From positions 44,317,624-44,381,623 of the forward strand of contig NC_087066.1 in the NCBI RefSeq assembly GCF_963678635.1: a stretch of DNA of 64,000 nucleotides. The letters run 5' to 3'. Numbering within the stretch: position 1 is the first letter of the stretch; each line of letters starts with the position of its first letter. Of this stretch, positions 1-10,243 are shown piece after piece. The DNA comes from Symsagittifera roscoffensis. Taxonomy: Eukaryota; Xenacoelomorpha; Acoela; Convolutidae. A program made the position numbers and the translations under genes. The notes beneath the pieces are model-generated. The model did not search any database and was not told where the DNA came from. It worked only from the letters and a program-made list of their open reading frames with translations.

Positions 1-1230
1 AAAGTTAGCAGATGGGAAAAATGAACAGCTTTATGTCTTTCTTTTTTCTCCCCTGCTCATTAGTTTGTTTAAAAAAACTTCGTAAGACATTGAGCATCCT
101 TTTCTAAGTAGTAGGTAGGAATAGATCGAGAATTACCTCTACAGCAAAATATCACCGTAAAGCGTTTGAACTCCATAGCGAGGTCCATAAACACCGTTAC
201 ACAAAACTTTTGAGAAAGGAGTGAAAGAAAATGTTGTTCTTGGGATAGCTTCGAATAAAATATATATTTTTTCTAGAAATAAAAAAAGACCGACGCAATT
301 AAGGAATTATATTCTAACTACTAATGGGTGTATTTTTGTCCCTATTTCAGAACCCTAATCAAAGAAGTATTTAGGTGCCCCAACTGTGGTATCATGCCAA
401 AGCTCTATTGGTTGTGATTCGCATTCCAAAGAGAAGCGTTGAAAGAAGTTATAAAATGTTGTATTTACGTCGAGAAATACTGAATTTTTCCGTTTTTCAG
501 ACCAACTTATTTTTAGGAAAGAGGGGAGAAATGAAATGTCTGTCCCCTTCAGCTGCATTAACTGTATTTTCTGCTGTTGTCACCTAATGTTTGCAGATAA
601 TTATCTAACTGAACCACCTCCGACGTCTCCGAAAAAAGTTAGAAAAAACTAACTTCGATTTTTTTTATGTTCTTTCATTTTTGATTTTCGGGGTAGGATC
701 AATCTTTGATATACACACAGCAACCACAAAGCCTTGCTGCAATTGTAACCTCTCAACACAAAAACATTTCTACCCGGTGAGATACTCCAAGGATCTCTGA
801 GTTGAGTGTAAAGACAATTTTACTATACATTGAAGTTCTTAGAACTGTTATGTATTTTACAGAGATAGCTGCCGAGTTACGCTCTAGCATAACACAAATC
901 TGCCATTTGTACATGGCTGCAAGATTAAGTCTCATTTGACCTTGGCCTGAAAATATAAAACATTAAATAATATTTACCAACATTAAGAGCATCAAGTTTA
1001 CTGCATGCGCAGTACCCCACTCCCCTGGTAGCTGGAAAAACTTTAGCTTCTATAATAGATAAAAGTTTAATAAATAAAGATAGGTGTTTTAATCTCAGTT
1101 TAAGCAGCAGTTGGTTTGTTTTAGTCGGTTCTTTTAATTAATCTCAATTTCTATCTGCCAGCTTGGGTTCCAGCTCACGTACGGGTCTTGTGTTAAAATC
1201 AATAGATCTGTCCCCTCTGTGTATCAAAAT
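1..1230. other. No gene recognised; left flank of a gypsy element
   Basis: AT-rich sequence without a convincing reading frame, splice structure or known motif. An LTR of the adjacent retrotransposon might be expected here, but I found no matching direct repeat beyond 7.2 kb. The short ORFs on both strands have no recognisable composition or similarity. Confidence 0.5.
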
Positions 1231-1234
1231 GACC

Positions 1235-2784
1235 ATTTTAATTCGATAATTCATCAAGGCCTCCGTGAGACGGCTTCCGTGTGTCTCCACTACTTCGGAG
1301 TCTGTGGCAAATTCTTTCACTGAGTGTTTGATTGGGTCCTCGAATCGTAATGGATCTTTTTTTTTGTAGGATATGCACTCTTTCGTACATTGCTTTCCTC
1401 CTGTCTTGACTCCTCTGAAAACACCGGTAGCGGGTCAAATTAATCGTTCCTTCTTTTATTTGGGTTTATCTCAGTCCTATTTCATTCGCTGTCTTCTGGA
1501 CCCCTCTCTATATTAGTTGATCCGCCAATGTCTCCCAATCTCCTGGAGCCAAATTGAGGTTCCGGAAAGTATCCTGGAGGTTTTCCGGTCGCGTCTTTGA
1601 ATCAATTGTTTTTAATTTCTCCGCACTTTTCTTCTGAGACTTTTAGGGGGTTGAATTGCTGATTTTCTCTCCCGGGTCCATTTGTTTGCTCGGTGGTGTC
1701 GGTTTAGATATCCGAATCGTCTCTTCCGTCGTTTTCTCCTCTTGCTTTGATGAGTCTTTCTTAGCTGCCTGTGCAGCTTTACATCGTCTTTCTTCTTGCT
1801 CCGTCACCTTTTTTACATCTTCTTCATCACGACTTGATCCTGTGTCTTAGGAATATGGGACTTTGGTCCCCCGTTGTTCGGCTTTGCACTTTCTATAGCC
1901 AAAATTAGACCTCCACCTGAACTTGTCTCCTATGATGTGACGTATGTTGGGTTATCCTGAAAAGTCCCTTTCTCTAAATCTCCGCCATTGTTTTGTAGCT
2001 GCCAGTGCATCTGTTCATCTCCTGAGTCTTCTGCGTCGCTGTCCTCCGAAATTTCTACCATAGAAAGTGTGCTTTTGGGCTCTGTCGCTATTCCTTTGCT
2101 GCATTCTGGTTGTGGTTCTCTCTTGCGTGTTTTCCGTTCGTATTGGATGCTCCCGACTTTTTTCTTCTGTTGTAGTTCTTTTTTCGTCACTGCGATGTCG
2201 CTTTTCCTGTAGATAGCTACTGCAGTTGTCTTTATCGTCTACTTAGATTCCCATGACATCTTTCCCTTCGAGGGTTTGTTAGTGCCCTGCCGCTGTTGCT
2301 GTCTTCGTATTTTTTGAGAATCGTTTTGCTTGTGCTTTTGCAGCGGTCGTCTTTGCACTCGATGAAGCTGATCTCCCAAAAGTACATTAAACTTTTTTTG
2401 AGTTCTGGGTTCTTCAAACTTGTGAGGTACACCATTTTCCTGATGTCCTTGACTGCTGCGTTTCTTCTCTCCTCGTTCCTGCGTGCGTTTGCCTCGAGAA
2501 GATTTTTGAGAACCTTAGTCTATTCTTTCTCTTTTGATGACGAAATTTTCTGCTTGAACAGCGGGCTTGTGTCCCGACTTCTCGTTCCCTTTTTCACAAT
2601 CTTTACATTTTCTGGTGACGGATGTATGCGTCGTTTGAGTTCAAAAGCCATAAATGCCGATCGTTCTGCTTATCTAAACGATCAGAGTTTTCAAGAATGT
2701 ATCCGTAATTAATTCAAGTTCGTCTTTTGGTAGTCGTCTGCCGAAGTGTGCTTCGAACGGTGATTTTTCAATGGTTTTATGTTA
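1235..2784 (-). pseudogene. 3' tail of the gypsy element, low-complexity charged coding debris
   Basis: After the integrase the minus strand keeps many short open stretches rich in Lys, Arg, Glu and Gln (2435-2232, 2190-1930, 1438-1238), interrupted by stops. No envelope signal, membrane segment or known domain is visible. It is probably the integrase C-terminal extension or an extra ORF, now decayed. The plus-strand ORFs here are its shadows. Confidence 0.45.
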
Positions 2785-3609
2785 ATTGCATTTTATGTCA
2801 CTGAAGATTGTGCTTAAGCTCGGTTTGATTGATTTCGTGTTTTCATCCAGTAACATTACCCCAAGTCTTCGTTTAAAAGTTTGTATGGACCTTTCCACCA
2901 AACCACACTGCCTATGGTCTCCCACCGGGCAAAGTTTTTTTTCGATGTTCAATTCCGCGCAAAATCGATTCACAGGGTTTCCTTTAAATCCTGAAAATTG
3001 ATCAGTTCTGATCAATTTTGGTATTCCGTGCGTGTCGATCTACGATCATGGAATTTTATTGTTTATTTGCCACCCGTAGATTTATTCACTTTTACTAAGG
3101 GAAACTTTGAAAATCGATCTATGGTCGCCAAGAGATATATATTGTTCCCTTTATGGTTTTCTATTGGCCCTGCGCAGTCTGCTTGTAACTCCTGACCTGG
3201 CTCTGACAATTGGGGTGAAAATTTTTGATGCATTTTTAGGTATGACATTGTTAACGTTCTTACCGTATCGTGTGCAACTACGGCACTCCTCTCCCAGGTT
3301 GATTATGTCTTTGTGCATATGTGGCCACCACAGTTGTTGGACACGTTGAGCATAGCTTCTTGTCTTGGATGCTCCCTGTGTATGCGCTTCATCACCGCGG
3401 GTCTCAATGCGACTGGCACTGCAAGTCTGTTGTCGACTAGGAGACAATCGACCACTGCCAAATTTTGGTTCCAAAGCTGGTTGGTGTATGGGATCAAAGC
3501 TTTTTCTGTCTCCTCTTTTGAGTAATCGTCTAATTCTGTCCAGCCAGACATCATCCGAGGTGAGTTCCGCTAGTAGAATCTTGTCGAATAATCTTGATAG
3601 TTGCGACAA
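2785..3609 (-). pseudogene. Integrase remnant (HHCC finger plus DDE core)
   Basis: The zinc-binding part is spread over two frames. One has HREHPRQEAML; the other has QQLWWPHMHKDI followed by ECRSC, giving an H-x-H ... C-x2-C layout. The core follows: ELQADCAGPI holds the first catalytic Asp, DRFSKFPLV the strand after it, RTDQFSGFKG the second Asp, and GLVERSIQTFKRRLG the catalytic Glu. Stops and shifts near 3063-3020 and 3250 break it. Confidence 0.85.
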
Positions 3610-3659
3610 CTCTTGGTCTCCTAGCTGTTCGCGCAGTTTGTGTGCATCCGTTCTTGAGA

Positions 3660-4500
3660 GGTAGCTACTCGACGATTCGGGTCTACTAGCTGTACTTCAT
3701 ACTCCCCTCTTCGCTCATAATCAGATCTATCTCTTTGATTGGTGCCTTCGTTTCCTCAACTCGTTCTTCCAATCTGCTGTGGTCGTCGTTTAGTTCCTCT
3801 TTTATCATCGCTTCTAGATTGCTGATTTGCGTTGGTCTTTCTCCAGTTTCTTCTCCCATTTGTTGCCAGAAGAAGAGTAGATGTTGTTCTGGTTTATAAT
3901 CTTTGCTTCGGAATAACCATTTTATTCTGGGGCGACCTTGATTCTTCCTCTTTTTCCGAGAACGAGTAGTTTCTCCTGCTTCTTCTCGCTATCTTTTAAG
4001 CCTATTGAAATGTCTCCGTGACTTCTTCCTCCTCCGATGCTTCGTCCTGCTCCCTTCTTCTTTTATTCGGTGTATTCCACCTCGGGTCTGAAAATCTCTC
4101 TTCTCTTTCCTCTCTTCGCCATCTCTCGTCACTATCCCAGCTTCCACTGCACATCTTGTTTTTGTTTTCTTTTTCTTCTGAATTTCTATACAACTGTTCT
4201 CTCCGATCGATAATTTTACACTGATTTTGAACGAAGTTGACAGTTGACATTAAAACTTTTCGACGGTCGCGAGCCGAAGTAGTTTTCAATCCGGTCGACC
4301 TTTGTTCAGCAATGGCAAGCGAGAGATGACGTGTTTTGCTTCATTTTCGGTTTTAAACTTCTCGAACATTCTAGAAAGTTTTCGTTCCTGTTGAGCTATA
4401 TTTTCTCATTCAGTCTACTGTTTAAAGAGTCCAGTGCTGAATGAAACAATTCTGTAGCTGTAACTACAATTTTCTCATCTAATTCAGGTTCAGGCCATGG
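3660..4500 (-). other. Linker between RNase H and integrase, very charged
   Basis: Contains a 95-residue open stretch (4289-4002) rich in Arg, Glu and Lys, with no motif I recognise. It lies where the RNase H C-terminus or a spacer would be expected. It may be a low-complexity insertion into pol. Confidence 0.35.
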
Positions 4501-4599
4501 GTTCCCATTAGGCTTTCTGCACAGATAGTCAATTATCCTCATATCTTTTCCAGGTATACGAACTACTTAAAATTGATACCGCACTAGTCAATCAACCCG

Positions 4600-4800
4600 C
4601 CGGTTTGTATCTATCGACCACCTAAACTACAGCGATTAAATTTCTTTCATTCGTAGAACTTTTGTTCGTGAGCGTTTAGTTACCTTAAAGTAAATGAAAT
4701 TGGAACCCATTCTTCCTCATCCGTTTTATGTTCTAAAGTGGCTTTAAGTCCACTATGACTGGCATCGCATTAAATTCCAGTTTTCAGCTTCTGGTCATAG
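4600..4800 (-). pseudogene. RNase H remnant
   Basis: Downstream of the RT the minus strand at about 4775-4720 reads CDASHSGLKATLEHKT, the first catalytic aspartate region of gypsy RNase H, followed by EEEWVPISF. The frame then decays with several stops before 4500. RNase H removes the RNA strand during reverse transcription. Confidence 0.7.
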
Positions 4801-4922
4801 TAATGTACATTCGAGAAGTTTGGCACAGCAATTTTGATTTTTTCGAATGTTTGGGTGATCTCTTTGGACCATTCAGTTTTTCTCACCGGTACTTTGACAG
4901 TTTTCAATTTCTTTTTCTGATT

Positions 4923-5650
4923 TTATTCTTTCAGCAAACGTCGCATTTTTTCTGTTAAAGAGACTGCATTTGGAAAAAAATTCCTTATGATGCTGCCTAG
5001 AAACGACCTAAATTGTTTCAACGTTTTTGGTGGTTTAAGTTTCAATATTGCTTCGGTCTTTGATTTTGTAGGGATGACTCTACTTTCGGACAAACGGTGT
5101 CCCAAACAATTCGCTTCATTAAAAAATCACACTTTGTGATTTTTAACGCTAAGTTTTTCTCATTAAGAGTTTTCATTACTCTGTCAATTAATTGTTCTTG
5201 TTTAAGTTCTGTACCTTTGGATACTATTAAAATATCATCTAGGAAGCAAAATGTGTTTAGTGCATTGTTTAAAATTCGGTCCATAGCCTTTAGAATTCCG
5301 CGGGCATATCTGAAAGTCCAAATACTCCTGTTAAAAATCCATGAGTACCTGTACCGTTTCCGCCCACAATGTTGAAATGAGCTTGTATACTTGTTTCTTG
5401 AGCAAAGTCCAGTTGACTATTAGCATTTTTCACATCCAAAACCGAAAAATACAACTCTCCCTCATAATGTTTTGTGAAAATCTGGCTTGCACCATCCAAT
5501 AGTTTATCAATGTTAGACATTTGGTTTTTGTTTTTAATTAATTGGCTGCTTATCGGATTCACGTCTAAAGCCAGTTTTATTGAGTCAACTTTTTTCACCG
5601 TAATACTAACTGGGGCAATCAAACAGTCACTTGAGCATTTATCCAGTTTT
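4923..5650 (-). pseudogene. Reverse transcriptase remnant, Ty3/gypsy type
   Basis: Three overlapping frames each carry part of an RT. Residues of 5622-5290 include the motif-A region VLDVKNANSQL and the segment FGLSDMPAEF. After a frameshift, 5284-5042 carries the catalytic motif FLDDILIVSKG. A further frame shift leads to 5105-4923 with LKQFRSFLGSIIRNF, equivalent to the connection region. The catalytic DD is intact, but at least two frameshifts separate the parts, so no full enzyme can be made. Confidence 0.88.
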
Positions 5651-5899
5651 TAGATATGGCCCTCGTTTTAAAATTTTTTCCGATTCCACTTTACTTTGAA
5701 TGTATATAGGATTTTGTCTTCCTTTCCCGTGTGTCGGGCGAAAAAGAAATTTGAGTTTTCGTGGCACTAAATAATTATTGTGGTTTAAATAATCGTTTAA
5801 TTTTCTTTAAAAATTTTGTTTTTCAAACCTCCGACTGCTCGCACAGTAGCACGTCAAACCTAGATAGCTCTCTGGGTGCTGACCACTGCGCTGTGTAGA

Positions 5900-6184
5900 C
5901 TCCAAGTCGGCTTTGTAAATCCAGCCCAAGTATGCATCGTATCTTTTTTCGGTTATGAGTAGATTAGCCCCTTTCACTTCCCAGTCGGCTGATTAAAAAT
6001 ATCAGTCTCCTGGAATGACTATTGGGTGCTTAATGTAATCAACAAATTGCGCTGGTAGGTTGAGTTTTTCTGCCGATAATAATTTTGGTCTGTTGGAAAT
6101 ATCCAGTCTCTTTTTTACCGTTGCCCAATTTAGGAAGGATACTGGACTAGCAGTATCTATTATTGTCATGCGAATATCTGCTGG
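5900..6184 (-). pseudogene. Retropepsin (aspartic protease) remnant
   Basis: The minus strand at about 6175-6130 reads MTIIDTASPVSFLN. This matches the D-[ST]-[GAS] active-site loop of retropepsins, which process Gag-Pol, with DTA in place of the usual DTG. The downstream frame is broken by stops near 6180 and 5990. Its position directly between the zinc knuckle and the RT supports the call. Confidence 0.65.
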
Positions 6185-6600
6185 TCAATCCTGACCAATG
6201 CTTTCAATTACTTCACTAGTTTGATTTTGGGTCTTCTGTGATCTCAAACTTTTTATCACTTCGATGCCTTGTTCATCTGCTTTTATATGATTGTTTTTGT
6301 TTTCTAATCGTCTTTGGATGTAACCTTCGATCTTGTTGATTTCCTGCCTTTCGTCTTCTATCGACCTTATCTGGAATTCTTCACAGTCATCAAAATCTTC
6401 TGCCAAATTACATTTTGTTTCTGAGACTTCTGATGACTCCTCAGTCACGTCGCTAATTTTGTTATGAGCGACACACTTTTGCGAAGTGGTTCGCTTTCCC
6501 ACAGTTTTTGCATAGTTTTCTCATTGCAGAACAATTTTTCAATAGGCCTTCCACAAAAACTCTGCCACATCTGTTACATGGCATCTTTTCCCTCTTTCAT
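6185..6600 (-). pseudogene. Gag remnant with CCHC zinc knuckle
   Basis: In one minus-strand frame, 6512 down to 6471 reads CKNCGKANHFAKVC, a C-x2-C-x4-H-x4-C retroviral-type nucleocapsid knuckle that binds RNA. A frameshift just downstream leads into a 105-residue charged, glutamate- and lysine-rich stretch (6502-6185) joining gag to the protease. Another frame upstream (6763-6539) retains a basic stretch. The frames no longer connect, so this is a broken gag. Confidence 0.75.
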
Positions 6601-7170
6601 CTCGCATTGCGGTTGCTGTTATTCGTTTTGTTTGAGTTTTTCTCTCTAAAAGCTTGTTTATTTTTTTTGACAGCAGTGATTGGTTCTTGTTTGATCTTTG
6701 ATGTTGGGTTGTGACGATGAGGAAACTGACCTTGTAGTAGAAAAAATTAGTCTTTTGTAACACTAGGGTTGTTTGTTTGCTGTTTGATTGCTCTTTTTAG
6801 TACCTCTTCCGGTGACAGTGTCTCCACCGTTATTGCGTCTTGAAGTCTAGCATTTCTCATTATTGAAAGGAAGAGATCTCGTACAAATTCCTGCTCCAAC
6901 GTTACTAATTCTGACATGGCTGCTTGTGCAGCTAATGCCGCGTAAAATAATTCTATAAATCCTCGTGCTTTTTGAGTTCTGTTGAATAATTTATATTTTT
7001 CGTATGAAACACTGGTCTTTTATTGGAATGCGACTTTTGTCATTTTAATAATATCTTCAAAGGCCAATGTCGATATTTCCACATGCGGAATCTTTTGCAT
7101 GAATCTTTTCTTTCCTTCTGTTTCTAGTGCCAGGAACAGACGTGAGACTAGCCGTTTTTGCACCTCGAAT

Positions 7171-7752
7171 TAGTAGACGTTATGAATAACTTTCGGGAGT
7201 CGAGCTTGCTTTTCTCGTTTTCCTGTACACTTTTCACTAATTAAAGGGAGCACTTAAAAGCCTTGAAAATAAAGTTTCAAAAAACGGCATAACTATACGT
7301 CCCGAAACGATAGAACTAAATCACTGAGGCTCAATTACTCGTACACCTAGGGAGCTATTCACATGATAGGGAAACCAAATGATGGAAAATTTTCAAACAA
7401 TCATAATTTTTAAAATTTCCTATTCTCTTAATGGTTTTTGCACAAAAGCGAAGTCAAAATTAGCAGAAATTTATTTATAGCATATACAATTCATGCATTT
7501 ATTTAATTTTATGTTTTGTTTTCTATTTTTATTTCAGTATTTTTGAAAAACCAAGATTTTTCTTATGCGTCTTAGATTTGTCAGTATTTGAATATTCGTG
7601 TATCTGCAATCAAAATATTTTGTTATTAATCATTATACTTATTTTGGCTTTTGTTTTTTAGCTTTCTTAGAGATTTCGGCGGTTAGTTTAATATTTTTGT
7701 ATAATACAATTCATATCAACGTTCCATCATTGGGTCTCGCCATCAAAATGGA
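7171..7752. other. No feature seen
   Basis: AT-rich spacer between the gypsy remnant and the repeat pair. No ORF, RNA or repeat was recognised. Confidence 0.4.
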
Positions 7753-8213
7753 CCCCACCGTACACCTACTTACGCCTGCTTAAATTAAACTATGCAGAAT
7801 TTCAGCGATCTCATGTCAGTAATTTAATTTACCAGTAGCAAAAAAAAATCGAATTCCGTTTTTCGTAATTAAGGACGTACAGCTTGCGGAGCAATAACAA
7901 AGAAAATGATTTAGCATAGTTTCTCTGATAACCCAAAATGATTCGGGTTTCCCTGGTGTTAATTTTTTTGAGCGATTCTTCATCGTTAAAACAGCATTAA
8001 TGAGCTGAGTTTCATAGCTCGTTTGTTTCAGTTTATGGCTCCCTAAATTTAGCAATATGCAGCCCTCAAAATATAGCTCGCTTTATTTTTCTAGCTCTAA
8101 ACTATTATGCGGTAATTTGACTTTAATCATTTGGCGAATAAAAGATTTGAAATGAAAAACAGATTACATTTGTTTATTTAGCAGCTTTATGGGGCGTTAA
8201 AATTAGCGTTATG

Positions 8214-8696
8214 GGGGGGGGGTTGAGAAATTAGACGATAAGCAAATTAGACGGAGGTACCTAAAAGGAATTTAGACAATTTTGCAAAACTGCAATTGTG
8301 AGAAAATTGACGAAAGTGAGAGAGATTAAAATTGTTTGAAGACAAGTCGCGAATTGCGTGAGAAAAAATAAAATTGTTTGCAGACAACAGTTAAATTTCG
8401 GTGGCCAAAAATTTTACAAGTCAATCATGCATAATTTTTTCACTTCAAAACTCTCGTGTAACATTCGGGTTTGACATTTTATGTTCATTTAAACTAATTG
8501 TTTTGATAGCTATTGACATTTTATGTTCTTTTTGTATTTGTGAAACTTGACTCTTAAGAAACAATTTTGCTGGCCCTTTCCTTTTCATAGCTTTTTTGTC
8601 TAAAATGCCAGATCTGTAAAAAATAAATTACGTCTAATTTCGTTTTTGTAGCATCCGTCTAATTTGCTTATCGTCTAATTTTCTAGGCCCCATTAT
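8214..8696 (+). mobile_element. MITE copy 1, TIRs containing ATTAGACGATAAGC
   Basis: About 483 bp bounded by inverted repeats. The left end reads ttgagaaattagacgataag and the right end ccgtctaatttgcttatcg ... ttctaggcccc. The 7-bp sequence cgttatg flanks it at 8207-8213 and 8697-8703, consistent with a target-site duplication. A run of nine G marks the left junction. No transposase is encoded. It is an inverted copy of 8807-9271. Confidence 0.75.
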
Positions 8697-8806
8697 CGTT
8701 ATGCGGAATATGTCCCCGCAAGAATTTTGGAGCAACCCTTTTATTACGTTCTAACTTAAGCTTTATTTTAAAAGCAACAATTGAGCAGTTTTGACATGCG
8801 GAAACT

Positions 8807-9271
8807 GAGGCCTAGGAAATAAGACGATAAGCAAATTAGACGGATGCTACAAAAACAAAATTTGACGAAATTTTTTTTACAGATCTGCCGTTTTAGACGT
8901 CACTGCTATGAAAAGGAAAGGGCCAACAAATTTATTTCTTAAAAGTCAAATTTGACAAATACAAAAAGTTCATAAAATGTCAATAGCTATCAAAACAATT
9001 AATTTAAATGAACATTAAATGTAAATTCCGAATGTCACACGAGAGTTTTGAAGTGAAAAAATTAGGCATGATTAACATAGAAATTTTTTGGCCACCGAAA
9101 TTTAACTGTTGTCTGCAAACAATTTTATTTTCTCTCACGCAATTTTTCTGCAAACAATTTTAATTTCTCTTTTTTTCGTCTATTTTCTCACAATTGCAGT
9201 TTTGCAAAGTCGTCTAATTTCCTTTTAAGTGCCTCTGTCTAATTTGCTTATCGTCTAAATTCTCAACTCCC
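8807..9271 (-). mobile_element. MITE copy 2, inverted relative to copy 1
   Basis: About 465 bp with the same terminal inverted repeats, flanked by an exact 9-bp direct repeat gcggaaact (8798-8806 and 9272-9280). The host repeat's other copy (about 10811-10820) shows the corresponding uninterrupted sequence gcggaaatta, so insertion is demonstrable. A duplication of 8-9 bp fits hAT or Mutator-like superfamilies; I cannot choose between them. Confidence 0.8.
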
Positions 9272-10243
9272 GCGGAAACTCTAATACTTTTAAATTTCGT
9301 CAGTGCCTCGTATTATTTTTGGGTATGGTTTTGAAAAAATTGCTAAAAGTAATTTATCTTATAGTAATTTTTTTAAAAGAGATGATTTTTCGTTACTGGC
9401 AATTACTTTGGCTGTTTTGAGGTGGTTTTTTTCACTTGATTCGAAATAATTATCTGTATACCACGAGATGTAATTTTTTTTCAGGCTTATCAGTTTTATA
9501 TGGTTAAGGTACATGCTGTTTGCAGCGTAAGTTTTCACTTATTGCAGAGCAGACGATTAAGAAAAGAAGAAACGATTAACAAACTAAGCACTACAAAGAA
9601 CGTTCGTTTGACATCTATCAACTCGTCCTCATAAGTTTTTAGAGCTTGATTCACACCAAACAGATTTGATATTAAGATACTCCAAATTCGAAGGAAAATA
9701 CTCAATAATAGTTAAGATTTCTAAATCCTCCTAAGGATACAAAAAATATCAATGTATTAGAAAAACTCAATTCAAAGCTTTCAAAAATCAATTCAAAGCT
9801 TTTCCGTTCTTTTTAGGTCGCTTTAAAATTCACATAATCTTAACTGTTAAACTAGCTCTTTATTGGTGACTAGATATAACAAGTAGAGACATTTGTGATT
9901 CAATATATATATTTTTTGAGAAACAGTTGAGATTGATATTTTGTTACAAGTATTCAAGTCACTTGAAATGAACAAAACTGGACCCTGCTTTTTGATAAGC
10001 AAGACTGCTTGTATCAGGGCGAGATCCAGAACTTTCCCACTGCCTTTTAAGCTGTGGAGCAGTGTTCGCTGTAAACAAAATGACGAAAGTTCTCCGAAAC
10101 GAAAAAAAATTCAAGCTTTTAAAAAATCTTCACACCACACGCTCTTGTAAAAACAAAGTTTTGTGTTTTGGGATTTTTATATGCTCAATTCTGATTAACT
10201 AATATAGACTTGTGATCATTCGGTCCCTCAATCATAAGGGACG

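Larger units (their letters stand above)
1235..7170 (-). mobile_element. Degenerate Ty3/gypsy retrotransposon
   Basis: Read on the minus strand, pieces occur in canonical gypsy order: CCHC zinc knuckle (about 6.5 kb), aspartic protease (about 6.15 kb), reverse transcriptase (5.65-4.92 kb), RNase H (about 4.75 kb), then integrase with an HHCC finger and a DDE core (3.6-2.8 kb). RT before RNase H before integrase is the Ty3/gypsy order, unlike Ty1/copia. Stops and frameshifts break almost every domain, so it is an old copy unable to encode a continuous polyprotein. I could not identify LTRs, so the ends given are the limits of recognisable coding sequence. Confidence 0.88.
7753..10075 (+). repeat. 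Large dispersed repeat, copy 1 (direct pair with 10244-12985)
   Basis: Starts with CCCCACCGTACACCTA and matches copy 2 in colinear blocks: 7753-8213, 8697-8806, 9272-9340, 9500-9680 and 9930-10075. Two MITEs (8214-8696 and 8807-9271) interrupt it. No coding capacity is evident. The pair lies head to tail and could be a tandem segmental duplication or two copies of a non-autonomous transposon. Confidence 0.7.
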
